A stretch of DNA of 64,000 nt from Brucella cytisi (GCA_012103075.1 JAAVLQ010000001.1:1054001-1118000); one strand, 5' to 3'; positions 22,586 through 32,311 are shown, counted from the stretch's first letter. The notes: a model not told the origin generated them from the letters alone. A program made the numbers and translations.

Positions 22586-23830
22586 ATGGACCAGAAGAAT
22601 CCGCTTGTAGCGCGCTATGACGTCGAGGCGATCCGTCGCGACTTTCCGATCCTTTCGAGAGAAGTGCACGGCAAGCCGCTGATCTATCTCGACAATGGCG
22701 CATCGGCGCAAAAGCCTCAGAGCGTCATCGACGCTGTAACGCACGCCTATTCCAACGAATATGCCAATGTTCATCGCGGCCTGCATTTTTTTGTCAAATG
22801 CGGCAACGGATGCCTATGAAAAGTCGCGTGAGACGGTACGGCGCTTTCTAAACGCCGGTTCTGTGGACGAAATTGTCTTTACGAAGAACGCGACCGAAGC
22901 GATCAACACGGTCGCCTATGGTTATGGCATGCCGAATATCGGCGAAGGCGATGAAATCCTTCTGTCGATCATGGAGCATCACTCCAATATTGTGCCATGG
23001 CATTTCATTCGTGAAAGACAGGGCGCAAAGCTGGTTTTCACGCCGGTGGACGATGAAGGCATCTTCCATATCGAAGAATTCGAAAAGCGTCTGACGGAGC
23101 GAACCAAGCTTGTCGCCATCACGCATATGTCGAATGCGCTTGGAACGGTGACGCCGATCAAGAAGATCGTTGAGCTTGCCCATGCGCGTGGTATTCCGGT
23201 TCTGGTCGATGGCAGCGGGGCGCTGTGCACCTGCCTGTCGACGTGCAGGATCTCGGCTGCGACTGGTATGTCTTTACCGGCCACAAGGTTTACGGACCAT
23301 CCGGCATAGGCGTCCTTTATGGCCGTTCGGAAATGCTTGAGAAGATGCGTCCTTTCCGGGGCGGCGGCGAAATGATTGAGGAAGTGACGGAAGAAAACGT
23401 CACCTATAACCATCCACCCCATCGTTTTGAAGCGGGTACGCCGCCTATCGTTCAGGCCATCGGTCTTGGCGCCGCACTTGAATATATGGAGAAGATCGGT
23501 CGTCATGCGATCCTCGCCCATGAGGAAGACCTGTGCGATTATGCTCATGAACAGCTCGGCCGGATCAACTCATTGCGCATTTTTGGCAATGCGCCGGACA
23601 AGGGAGCCATCATCTCGTTTGCGCTGGAGGGAATTCATGCGCATGACGTTTCGATGGTGATCGATCGGGCAGGGGTTGCGGTCCGTGCCGGAACACATTG
23701 CGCGCAGCCGCTCTTGAAACGCTTCGGCGTTACCTCTACATGCCGTGCATCCTTCGCCCTGTATAATACCCGTGCTGAAGTGGATACATTGGCGGAAGCC
23801 TTGGAAAAGGCAAGGAAGTTTTTCGGATGA
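22586..23830 (+). CDS. sufS: SufS cysteine desulfurase (two frame breaks)
   Basis: Class II PLP cysteine desulfurase that feeds sulfur to SufBC2D. Start ATG 22586 with AAGAGGAA upstream. Motifs: [29 protein letters not shown] lysine in [12 protein letters not shown], active-site Cys in [11 protein letters not shown]. Breaks: T run 22787-22793 (one T too many, HRGLHF resuming [14 protein letters not shown]) and near 23214 (one base missing where [13 protein letters not shown] is expected). Overlaps sufT by ATGA, so the two are translationally coupled. Confidence 0.95.
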
Positions 23831-24252
23831 CCGATATGGAACAGAAAGTTCAGGACAAAGCCGATACCGCGCCTGTCGAGGGCGGAGAAAAGGCCGAAGG
23901 CAATTCGGTGTTTTCCGCTTCTGCCATCCCGCAGGAAGACCTCCTGCGTATGACGGACGACATCATCGCGGCCTTGAAGACGGTTTATGATCCCGAGATT
24001 CCAGCCGACATCTACGAACTCGGTCTCGTCTACAAGATCGATATCGAAGATGATCGCACCGTGAAAATCGAAATGACTCTAACTGCTCCCGGCTGCCCTG
24101 TGGCAGGCGAGATGCCGGGCTGGGTTGAGAACGCAGTCAGCGCCGTTGAGGGTGTTTCCATGGTGGAAGTCACGATGACATTCGATCCACCTTGGACGCC
24201 GGACCGTATGTCCGAAGAGGCCCGGTGGCTGTCGGCTGGTACTGAAATCTGA
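23827..24252 (+). CDS. sufT: SufT, DUF59/MIP18-like Fe-S assembly factor
   Basis: 141 aa. Long charged N-terminal extension (residues 1-35) then the MIP18/DUF59 domain with VYDPEIPADIYELGLVY and TAPGCPVAGEMP, whose Cys is the usual functional residue. SufT helps mature Fe-S proteins under high demand. Last gene of the operon; a strong terminator follows at once. In related genomes an A-type carrier (sufA) is often next; it is not here. Confidence 0.92.
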   Translation: MTDMEQKVQDKADTAPVEGGEKAEGNSVFSASAIPQEDLLRMTDDIIAALKTVYDPEIPADIYELGLVYKIDIEDDRTVKIEMTLTAPGCPVAGEMPGWVENAVSAVEGVSMVEVTMTFDPPWTPDRMSEEARWLSAGTEI

Positions 24253-24265
24253 TCGATGCAAACAA

Positions 24266-24292
24266 AATGCGGCTCCTTGAGCCGCATTTTTA
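24266..24292 (+). terminator. Terminator of the suf operon
   Basis: AATGCGGCTC-CTT-GAGCCGCATT followed by TTTATTT, 14 bases after the sufT stop. Confidence 0.92.
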
Positions 24293-24393
24293 TTTCGTGG
24301 ACACCTAGACGGAAATTTTATCATTCATCTTCCATTCAATCGCCAGCGCCTATTTTCAATGAGGCGGGAGTGCTGACTATGGAGGATGTAACG

Positions 24394-24717
24394 ATGTCAG
24401 TCAGAAGCGGCCTAACTGCTCTTCTTGTTTTCGGTGGTGTCATGTCTTTTTCGGCGCCGTCATCCGCTTTGCCAATGCCACAACCCACGAATACGTATGA
24501 TGCTGGTAGTCTTGCGGAGCAGGTCGGGTGGCGGTGTGGGCCTGGCTGGCACATGAATCGCTATGGACGCTGTGTTCCCAATCGGGCCAGAGCACGTTGC
24601 GCCCGTGGCTGGCACTTGAACAGAAATGGCGTTTGTGTGCGAAACCGCCCTGTCCATAAGGTCTGCGCTCGCGGATATCATCTGACACCGCGTGGCTATT
24701 GCGTACGCAACTGGTAG
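24394..24717 (+). CDS. Small secreted protein with three Cys-containing GWH...C repeats
   Basis: 107 aa from ATG 24394, chosen because GGAGG lies 8 bases upstream. Signal peptide (residues 1-26, ending SAPSSALP). The mature part has three tandem units of the form C-x-x-G-[WY]-H-x4-G-x-C-V-x-N: GPGWHMNRYGRCVPN, RGWHLNRNGVCVRN, RGYHLTPRGYCVRNW. Each unit has two Cys and a His, so disulfides or metal binding are possible. Resembles small GCG/CRPN-type exported proteins of Rhizobiales; function unknown. Confidence 0.8.
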   Translation: MSVRSGLTALLVFGGVMSFSAPSSALPMPQPTNTYDAGSLAEQVGWRCGPGWHMNRYGRCVPNRARARCARGWHLNRNGVCVRNRPVHKVCARGYHLTPRGYCVRNW

Positions 24718-24727
24718 TGTGCGTTTT

Positions 24728-24758
24728 CCTCCCGAAATTGCGACACGACTTCGGGAGG
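24728..24758. terminator. Inverted repeat between two convergent small genes
   Basis: CCTCCCGAA (24728-24736) pairs with TTCGGGAGG (24750-24758). TTTT lies on its left side, so it suits the minus-strand gene best. Confidence 0.6.
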
Positions 24759-24814
24759 AGGGCCCGACGGATCAAGATGGATCTAATTGTGCCCGAGGGC
24801 ACTGCAACTATGGA

Positions 24815-25148
24815 CTAGCGTACCTCAAGCACTTCCCCGGTGCGACGATCAATGACTACACGCATATCGTTGTCTCGACGGTCTATTCCTCGGACAATAT
24901 ACGCGCCTCTGCGTCGTGAAATGCTTTCGACTTCATCCATTCCCTCGCTACGTGCAATCCTCGCAGCCCGACGTTCGCTGATTTCATCCCGTTCGGAACG
25001 ACGATCAGGAATAACCCGGCGGTCGCTGTCCGGGTTGACTTGAATACCATTAGGACCGATCTCAATACTTTGGGCCTGTGCGGGAACGGCTGAAACAAAA
25101 GCCGACATAATCACCATCGCCGCTGCCATTTGCCGAAAATTTGTACAT
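24815..25148 (-). CDS. Small exported protein, PepSY-like C-terminus
   Basis: About 110 aa with a signal peptide ending AVPAQAQS. The mature part is very Arg/Asp-rich (DRRVIPDRRSERDEISERRA) and ends in VVIDRRTGEVLEVR, which resembles the end of PepSY-like domains. As read, an in-frame GTG at 25153 starts it. More natural is ATG 25148 (MYKF) with one T too many in the following T run, since MYKFRQMAAAMVIM then reads straight into the signal peptide. Function unknown. Confidence 0.75.
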
Positions 25149-25153
25149 GGCAC

Positions 25154-25543
25154 CTATCCATTGTTAGTTTCGCACCCGCCGTCGAAATGAACGAAATGGA
25201 TCGATGCCGGTTCCCGTTCCGGTGGTCAACTCTCCTAACACGCTGAACATCCTGTGATTATGCCCATGTCGATCCGACCGTCGGTCAAAACGATCTAGTA
25301 TTTATAGGAAGACATTATCGTTATGCGGGCGCTGATCCCAATTGGCCAACTGGCAGAACTGAATCTGGAAACCTGCATAGAGCGTCTTGAAACTGAAAAT
25401 GGTGATGTGTGCGATCAAAATGATGCGCATCGAATCTACATTGCAGAATAAAACTGATTTGAGGTCGCAGGTGACGATAAAAATATCAACTAACTTATGT
25501 AATTGTAATCACTGCATAAAAAGTCAATTCAAAGGCGATGTGC
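25154..25543. other. AT-rich host flank of the prophage
   Basis: About 390 bases between the last host gene and the attachment site. I see no credible gene, RNA or repeat. AT content rises towards the attachment site (25380-25540). Confidence 0.5.
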
Positions 25544-25589
25544 TGGTGCCCCAGAGAGACTCGAACTCCGACCCCTGATTACAAATCAG
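25544..25589 (-). other. 3' half of tRNA-Thr(TGT): left prophage attachment site
   Basis: On the minus strand this reads an anticodon arm CTGATTTGTAATCAG (loop TTTGTAA, anticodon TGT), a T arm with TTCGAGT and the 3' end GGGGCACCA. Upstream of the anticodon stem the sequence has no D arm or 5' acceptor strand. So only the 3' half is present: the usual duplicated core left at one end of a tRNA-integrated element. The integrase starts 45 bases away. An intact tRNA-Thr should lie at the other end, outside the window. Confidence 0.85.
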
Positions 25590-25633
25590 AATAAAGTGGC
25601 GGTAACTCGGGGTTTTCGGTGAATATGCGCCAT

Positions 25634-26830
25634 TCATGCGCCATCGATAGGATTGGAGAATATCGCATCGGCTATTTTGTTCATGGCTGCTGCATGATCG
25701 TCGCTTGGGAATAAATGTCCGTATCTGGACATCGTGACCGCCAATGTCGAATGTCCGGCGAAGGTCTGTATTGTCTTAGGTTGAAGGCCAGCTTCGATCC
25801 GGTCGAGATCGCGAAATGACGAAGTGCATGCCAGCCAAATGGCTTGAAAGGCTTGTCATCTTCCTGCGCCTTTTTGATCGCTTTTTCTTTGGCGCGCTTG
25901 AACGACCGATTTACGAAATTGTGGTGATCGATGAATTTTCCCTTCTCATTAGGGAAGACAAGATCGCCATCGCTGCTGAATTTTGATTTTAATTTCCGGG
26001 CCAGCAGCTCGGTTATGATCGCCTTGGCGATTGGAACTTCGCGTGTGCCGGATTCAGATTTGGTCACATCCACATTTCCATACACATCGACCCGTGAGTC
26101 GATGGTTAACTGCCCGCCCTTCAGATCAAGGTGTGACCAGCGCAAAGCCCATTGCTCGCTTGCCCGCAGCCCTGTCGCAGCTGCGAAGCGAATTTTCAAA
26201 GCGGTATCGGCATCAGCCACAGCAAGCAGTGTCGCTAGATCGGCTTTCGAGGGCGGCACAATCTTTTTCGACCCTTCGTCCCGCCGCCCGATGACACGGA
26301 CACCCTTCGCAGGGTTGGTCGCGATCATGTCGTTGTCCGCCGCATACCTCAGTACGCGGGAAAGGGAACCTAGTATACGACGTGTCGTCACTACGCCGAC
26401 ACCGAAGTCGCGAAGTCGATCACGAAATGCATTCACGCTACCGAGGGGGTCAGTTGCGAGAGCTTCACATCGCCGATACCGCCTTCGAATGATATCGCGC
26501 GATCGGGTTCCGGGGCCACGTAGTTGTAAAGCTGCCCCTCCAGATTCTTGAAGTAATGCTCTGTCACGCGTTCGTTACGCTTTTTTTTCTGCCTCGCATG
26601 TATTTGACGTACTCATCGCATGCGTCTTTCACTGTCGTTGTCGCAGCGTCGGCGCGATAGGTTCCAGACTTTACCTGACCTTCCACTTCCACGCGCCCGG
26701 CATCAGCATCCCGCTTTTTTGTAAATTGTTCTTTGTGACGCTTACCGGCTTGATCGGTGTACGCGAGAACCCACGCTTCGCGATCTTCGCCCCTGCCGGT
26801 TTTCCATTTTCGTTTTGTGATCGTCGCCAC
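25634..26830 (-). CDS. int: Phage integrase, tyrosine recombinase (three frame breaks)
   Basis: About 400 aa site-specific recombinase next to the attachment core. N-terminal part MATITKRKWKTGRGEDREAW resembles the Arm/DUF3596-like DNA-binding start. Catalytic residues: Arg in TGLRASEQWALRW, HALRHFAIST, GHSTLAVTMSRYGHLFP (His and nucleophile Tyr). Breaks: eight-A run near 26583 (resuming RNERVTEHYFKNLEGQ), near 26440 (resuming SVNAFRDRLRDFG) and near 25800 (two bases missing; resuming IEAGLQPKTIQTFAGH). The real end is DAIFSNPIDGA, stop 25634-25636. The Tyr lies after the last break. Confidence 0.92.
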
Positions 26831-27124
26831 ATTGACCTCCTGATATCGTGGAGCACATAGCAGGGTGGCGCATGAAAGTAAAATACGAAAATTCTAGTCA
26901 ATCTTCATTGACAGATCGCACGGAGTCTCTTTCTCTATATTCAGTCGCTGATCGACAGCGCAGAGCCAGACAGGCAGGCCGACCGCCATCAGAACGGGGC
27001 CGACGACCAACATCCATATGAGCAATTATTTTTTTCGCGTTAACACCCCATTAACGGGATGCGCCGCGAGGCATGTTAATTTCGCGTCGTTACCTGTTGT
27101 TCACCAACCAAGCTCGAGGAGACC

Positions 27125-27343
27125 ATGGAAGTCACAAGCGATAACGATAATGACCGCGACCTGCTTATGGGCGCGGACGCAATTGCCAAATTTCTTGGCA
27201 TCACCCGCCGTCAGACCTACCGACTAATCTATGACGGGCTCATGCCGTCATTCAAACTTGGCAGGGGTCCAAAGGCCACGGTAGCCGCACGCCGCAGTAG
27301 CTTGCGAAACTGGATGGCTGAGCAAGAAGCCCGAGCCGCCTAA
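27125..27343 (+). CDS. AlpA/excisionase-like helix-turn-helix protein
   Basis: 72 aa. MerR-like winged HTH: LLMGADAIAKFLGITRRQTY followed by RLIYDGLMPSFKLGR. Directly downstream of the divergent integrase, so it may be the recombination directionality factor or a regulator. Preceded by the shared leader CACCAACCAAGCTCGAGGAG. The 220-base gap to int holds several TTAAC motifs (27039-27083), possible Xis/Int arm sites. Confidence 0.8.
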   Translation: MEVTSDNDNDRDLLMGADAIAKFLGITRRQTYRLIYDGLMPSFKLGRGPKATVAARRSSLRNWMAEQEARAA

Positions 27344-27419
27344 CCACACCACAACCACAAACCGCATGCGCAACAGCCCGCGCCATGGGCCGACGCGCGC
27401 CTGAACACGAGGAGAATTT

Positions 27420-27641
27420 ATGAGCAAAGCAGAAGCTTTTCCCATCGCTTTTGTTCCCTACACCACGGAAGCGCCGACGCCATATCTGCGCTGGAATGCC
27501 GGTGAGTTGGAACAGGCGTGGGGCATCACGAGCCATGATCAGCAGGGACGGGAAACAGGATATTGCACCGAGTGGCGGCCGGTGCCGCACCACAGTGAGC
27601 CACTCACCTGCGACGATCCAAGCGCGCCGCGATTTCACTAA
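27420..27641 (+). CDS. Small phage protein of unknown function
   Basis: 73 aa, acidic and Trp-containing (YLRWNAGELEQAWG, TEWRPVPHHSEP). Good RBS in the shared leader GAACACGAGGAGAATTTATG. No domain recognised. Part of the plus-strand early cluster. Confidence 0.6.
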   Translation: MSKAEAFPIAFVPYTTEAPTPYLRWNAGELEQAWGITSHDQQGRETGYCTEWRPVPHHSEPLTCDDPSAPRFH

Positions 27642-27670
27642 TTACCATCGACCAAACACGAGGAAACAAC

Positions 27671-28032
27671 ATGTCCGTAGCAACACTGCGCCCGGCCGCC
27701 CATCTCGGCCGAAACTCCATCCATAAGCGGGATGAATGGGCATTCATCATAAACGAAACACTTGTCGATACGATCGGCAAGGAAAAGGTACTGGCCGTTT
27801 TTTGCGACTGGCGTTACGACGAAAGCAAATTTCACTTCAACATCGTTCTGGAAAGCCCGGTTTATCGTCGCCGGGAGCGAGGGCAGACGGAACGGACGCC
27901 TCTGCGAAAGTGTCGGTCTTTGCGGAATTGAAGATTCGACCGAACTGCACGGCAAAGGAAGCCGTGATGCGACGCGCTTCGGATGGCGAACTGTTCTTCA
28001 CGCCACACAACGTCGTTGTCGAGGCCGCATGA
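27671..28032 (+). CDS. Phage protein of unknown function (one frame break)
   Basis: About 120 aa. Begins MSVATLRPAAHLGRNS; body DEWAFIINETLVDTIGKEKV; frame changes near 27885 and it ends with SVFAELKIRPNCTAKEAVMR and HNVVVEAA. Preceded by the shared leader CAAACACGAGGAAACAAC. Stop overlaps the next ATG (ATGA). Function unknown. Confidence 0.6.
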
Positions 28033-28279
28033 CATCCGCCACGATCCTGAACATAACCCCGGCGCGCGTTGGCGCTGGGGAACCAAGTATTTCTTCGACG
28101 CTGAATTTCCGAACGGCTTGAAGATTTATCGGATGCGGCTTGCAGAAACGCGCAACGGACTTCGCGTTTTCGGTCCGAAAGACAACTTCGGTTATTCAGT
28201 CACGCTCCCCATTTCCCTTGCGGACGAACTTGTCGTTCTCGCAAAACAGGAGGCCGTCGCCCGCTATGGTCGCAGTTAA
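28029..28279 (+). CDS. Phage protein of unknown function (one frame break)
   Basis: Starts by ATGA overlap with the preceding gene (MTSATILNITP). After a break in the CGCGCG stretch near 28070 it continues RWRWGTKYFFDAEFPNGLKI and ends KQEAVARYGRS. About 83 aa. It overlaps the start of the primase gene, so the three genes are translationally linked. Confidence 0.55.
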
Positions 28280-30766
28280 TAATTCAACTTCTGGTCAGAC
28301 TGACCCCATGCTTGATCTGGCACTAAGCTATATCTCGCACGGCATTCCTGTATTCCCGTGCCGAGCTGGCGACATCGAGTTGGTCGATAAGGCAACCGGC
28401 GAAATCACCGTTTTGCCAGCCAAAGCGCCTCTGACCTCAAAAGGTCTGAAAAATGCTACATCGCGAGAGCATATTATTCGCGCCCGGTGGGATAAGGAGC
28501 GGCATGGCGGTGCTATGGTTGGAATCCCTACCGGCGAACGCAGCGGCATATTCGTTCTAGATGTCGATATGCATCACACAGCCGACGGGACGCTAATCGA
28601 CGGGAAGGCCGCTCTGGCTGCACTTGAAGCCGCAAATAGCCCATTACCGAAAACTGCTATGGTGAAAACTGCAGGCGGCGGTCTGCATTATTACTTTAAT
28701 CACGTCGATGGGGTCCGCAATCGCGGGGCCTTATCCAAAGGGCTCGACGTTCGAGGCGAAGGCGGCTTCGTGATTGCAGCCGGAAGCGTCACGACCGATG
28801 GGCGCACTTATGAATGGATCGACCAGACGGCGAGGGCCTTCCTGCGGTGGAGGATGCTCCGCAATGGCTGCTTGACCTGATCTTGCCGCCACCCGTAACA
28901 GTTTCGCCTTCGGATTGGTCATATCAGGCAGACGGGCATGATCGATATGTCATGGCTGCGATGGAAGCTGAGCTTGCCGAACTTGCCAACACGACAGAAG
29001 GTCGACGCGGCTTTCAGGTCAATGCAAGCGCATTCTCGCTGGGCCAGCTTGTTGGCGCAGGTGCACTTGAACGGGCCGAAGCCGAGCGCGGACTATTTGA
29101 TGCGGCGCTCGCAAATGGCGTTGTGGAAAAGGACGGCGAAAAGGAAATTCGGGCGAAAATCCGGCGCGGTCTGGACGCTGGTTACCTAAAGCCGCGACAA
29201 ATGCCAGCCCCGGCAAATGACAACTATGATGACGGCACGCGCCCTGTCGAAACGTCGAGGTTTATTGCAAAAGCGCGAGCATCAAAGCGCGGACTAGAAG
29301 TGAACAACGAAGCGCCATTGCCTGAAACCCATGCCGCGACTGTTGAGCCTGTCGATATATTTGCAGAAGCACAAAGCCCTGCAATGCCGAGTGGTGTTTT
29401 CCCGCCAGTCATTGAAAGTTTTGCTGTATCGCGATCCGAACAAATGGGTGTCGATCCCGGTGGCCTCGCGATGGCCGCACTTACCGTGTGCGCCGCTGCC
29501 ATTCCGGATAATATCACCCTTAAGATGAAGCGCCACGAAAGCTGGAAAGAGGCACCTCGCGTATGGATGATGGCAATTGGTGATCCATCAACCCGCAAAT
29601 CTCCGCTTATCAAGGCCGCCAGCACTCCATTGTTGGCCATTGAGGCCGAATTGCAGCGCGATCATCGGGACGCAATGCGGGAATGGTTCGGGCTAGATAA
29701 GGAGGCGAAGAAAGGCAAATCAGAACCGATCGCTAAACGCGTCGCTACAGAAGATAGCTCGCCTGAAAAGGTCGGAGAAATCCTATCGAATAACGAGGCT
29801 GGATTGGCGCTTATCGACGATGAATTGTCTGGGTGGTTCGCTCGCATGGAAAAGTATTCGGGCGCTAAAGGGTCAGGTGCTGATCGTGCTTTTTGGCTCA
29901 AGTCGTTTGGCGGTGGTTCTTATTCGGTTGACCGCGTTGGACGAGGTTCGATCTGGATTCCGAATATTTCGATTACACTCCTTGGCGGTATTCAGCCGGA
30001 CCCACTGCGTAAGATTGCCAAGGATCTAACCGATGACGGTCTCTTGCAGCGAATGTTCTGCATTATGCTGAAATCCGGCGGGGATGATAAAGACGAGCCA
30101 GCAGGCATCGATGAAAACGTTTACGCCCACTTGGTGCAGAGTCTTTATCGGCTGCGCACTTCAATGCCGGCAGGTTGGTGTTTCAGGTTTTCTGATGATG
30201 CCCAAGAGTTCCGTAATGAGCTGGCAAGCGAACATCGTAAAATGGAACTCTTATGGGCGCGCATTAATAAGCGCCCGGCGACGCATATAGGTAAGTTCGA
30301 TGGAATGTTCGGGCGCCTCAGTATTCTGCTGCATGTCATCAAGAATATTGATCAAGACCTACCCAAGGAAGTCGATTTAGATACAGCAAGGCAAGCCAAA
30401 TCGTTATTGCATGATTATTTGCTCAAGCATGCGATAGCGCTTCACTTTAACATTCTTGGCGCGACGGACATGCACGGAGCATTAACCGATGCGGCAGGCT
30501 CGATATTGACCAATAAGGATCTGTGCGACGTCGTCTCAGCGAGACTTCTTAACAGGCACGGAACAGCGTTGCTGCGAGGGATGGATTCTGTCGATCTTGA
30601 GCGTGTCATGCAACAGCTCGACGCCTACGGCTGGGTTGATCCATTACCGCTTGGCAAAAACGAACGGGCGCCGAAATACCGGGTCAACCCGCTCATCCAT
30701 GACAGATTTGCTGATCTAGCTGCGAAAATAGCAACTGAGAGGCAAAGAGACCCGCGAGGCCATTAA
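28266..30766 (+). CDS. Primase-polymerase / DUF3987 phage replication protein (one frame break)
   Basis: About 830 aa. The N-terminal third is an archaeo-eukaryotic type primase-polymerase domain: GIPVFPCRAGD, acidic motif IFVLDVDMHH and GGGLHYYFNH. The rest is a DUF3987-type ATPase module with the P-loop-like GDPSTRKSPLIKAA, acidic LALIDDELSGWF and the conserved IPNISITLLGGIQPDPLRK. It probably primes and unwinds phage DNA. Break near 28821: YEWID in one frame, PDGEGLPAVEDAPQW in the next. Start 28266 overlaps the preceding gene; 28308 (MLDLALSYIS) is an alternative. Confidence 0.85.
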
Positions 30767-30803
30767 AGCAGCGGCCAAAGGCTAGTTGTCGCTACTTGTC
30801 ACA

Positions 30804-30881
30804 TTCACGCGTGAGTGAATAATTTTTTGTCTATCTCTTATCCATTCTGGATGAATTTACGGACATACGCTCACGCGTGAA
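30804..30881. promoter_or_regulatory. Pair of CTCACGCGTGAA palindromes
   Basis: TTCACGCGTGAG at 30804-30815 and CTCACGCGTGAA at 30870-30881 are near-perfect palindromes in inverted orientation, 54 bases apart, in the gap between the replication gene and the next ORF. They look like two operators for a dimeric regulator, or iteron-like replication sites. Confidence 0.55.
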
Positions 30882-30959
30882 GGGGACAACATGTGACAAG
30901 CATGAATTACCCGACCAGCCACCAACCACTCTACACACCACCGAACACGAGGAGACAAC

Positions 30960-31400
30960 ATGAAACACACAGCACGAAATATACGCGCCGCTTTGGCAGG
31001 CATACCGATGGAAGATCGTATCGACCTGCACGCCGCCATAGCCATGTGGGTTGATGACAGCAACCGCCCGGCGATCCGCCTACACGATCTGGCCTTGGCT
31101 GCGCTGGTCGAAAACAAGCCATTGAAAGACCTGCCATGTGCGGCAAGCTATTCTACTGACCAACAACGCCGAGCTTATGCCACAGCAATCCTGCTGGCAG
31201 CGATTTGGCAAATTTCCGATGCATACCAGCGAAAAAGCGAGAACGCCACTGTACGGGCCGCTATGGCCAAACTAGAGGGTGAGTGTAACCGTCTTGCAAT
31301 TGAGAATAAAGCAGCTTGGCGGGCCGCTAAAATAGAAGTTCCGTTCAGGAAACCTCGCCCTAAAAGCGTAAACTGGATGTTTGAGGCTACCGAACACTAA
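30960..31400 (+). CDS. Phage protein of unknown function
   Basis: 146 aa, helical: ARNIRAALAGIPMEDRIDLH, LAAIWQISDAYQRKSENATV, C-terminus PRPKSVNWMFEATEH. Preceded by the shared leader CACCGAACACGAGGAGACAA. Position after the replication gene suggests an early/middle regulator, but no HTH is obvious. Confidence 0.6.
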   Translation: MKHTARNIRAALAGIPMEDRIDLHAAIAMWVDDSNRPAIRLHDLALAALVENKPLKDLPCAASYSTDQQRRAYATAILLAAIWQISDAYQRKSENATVRAAMAKLEGECNRLAIENKAAWRAAKIEVPFRKPRPKSVNWMFEATEH

Positions 31401-31793
31401 CGGATTTGTTGTTTTTTGTTTTAGTTTTTCCATTCTCATATACAAAGCACTGGTTTTGAAGACGTTATTTTGCTTCAGGATTGGTATGGATGGGAAGACT
31501 ATAATTACAGTGCTATTTTCGTCAAAGAAGGCCTGTTAAAAACGCAGGCCTTTTTCTTATGCCGTATACGCTTTCGCTCGAAATGTGTACTTTTCGGCTA
31601 TTTATGGTGAGTATAGTAGGTAGGGTCTGCAAGTTTTTCCGTAGCCTGACTGCCGTGTAGGTAGGTATTTCGCAGTCTCATAACCTATTAAAGTGAAGGG
31701 CTGTAGGAAACGGGTAAATTTGCCTGTTTCCTAACGCCTGATTGAAATCATTGGTCTTTTATCGCCGACGAAAACAAAACAGCGATTTTAGGA
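31401..31793 (+). other. Gap with a terminator and an inverted repeat
   Basis: About 390 bases. A terminator AAGGCCTG-TTAAAAACG-CAGGCCTTTTT lies at 31529-31555. A second inverted repeat TAGGAAACGGG...CCTGTTTCCTA spans 31704-31733. The rest is AT-rich and shows no gene. Confidence 0.7.
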
Positions 31794-32057
31794 ATGTTTT
31801 GCGCATTCAAGTCGGCTACAGGTGAGGAAGCATTTCATTCATTCCGCGCCCGCGCCATCCGTCGGGCAGGAGAGTTGTTGAAGCAAATAGATGGACAAGG
31901 CAAGCGCACCGATACACTTGCCGAGGGCGACCACGGTAAGTTGACGCAGACCGAAGCGGCGAGGTCAGCAGGGTTGTCAGCCCATCAGCAGCTTCAGGCC
32001 ATCCGCGTTGCTCAACGATTTCATTCCAAGCCACGTATCAGGGGAAGGTGCACTTGA
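31794..32057 (+). pseudogene. Fragment of a phage RAGELL-type helical protein
   Basis: About 87 codons. RARAIRRAGELLKQIDGQGK and AARSAGLSAHQQLQAIRVAQ match, by recollection, the middle of a common phage/plasmid protein that continues with a conserved VP-E-F motif. The usual N-terminal half is absent, and after RVAQ the reading becomes unrelated (RFHSKPRIRGRCT). Either a remnant or a gene broken by a sequence error near 32015. Confidence 0.5.
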
Positions 32058-32137
32058 TTGTGCGCCAGCACCCTAATGAGGGGAAGCGCTTATAAGCCAT
32101 TCCACGCCAAGTCCCCAATGAGGGGAAGACTACATCA

Positions 32138-32161
32138 AGGCCGCCATGCGCGGCCTTTTTC
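32138..32161 (+). terminator. Terminator before the phage tRNAs
   Basis: AAGGCCG-CCATG-CGCGGCCTT with TTT after it. Confidence 0.8.
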
Positions 32162-32311
32162 ATTTCAGTGCGGTTACAAGAGCCGCCCCTGTCGGCATTG
32201 CTGGTGGGGTCACTATCCCAGCGCCGTTTCTCCTCCGGCTGCTGGTTAGGCGGGTTGAGCCTACAACGTGTTAACAGCACGACGAACGTGGCTCCCCGCC
32301 ATCTGAATTCA

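Noticed and set aside
2475..24252. Widespread pseudogenes in the host region as a sign of genome reduction
   Set aside because: The broken genes include essential ones, the breaks are mostly one-base length changes and the proteins are otherwise perfectly conserved, so sequence error is more likely.
31400..32140. CRISPR array near the short AGGGGAAG repeats
   Set aside because: Only three imperfect short copies with uneven spacing and no spacers of constant length; no cas genes in the window.
32220..32305. tRNA-Asn-like stretch with GTT in a loop-like context before the phage tRNAs
   Set aside because: No T arm (TTCRA) and no pairing acceptor stem could be drawn.
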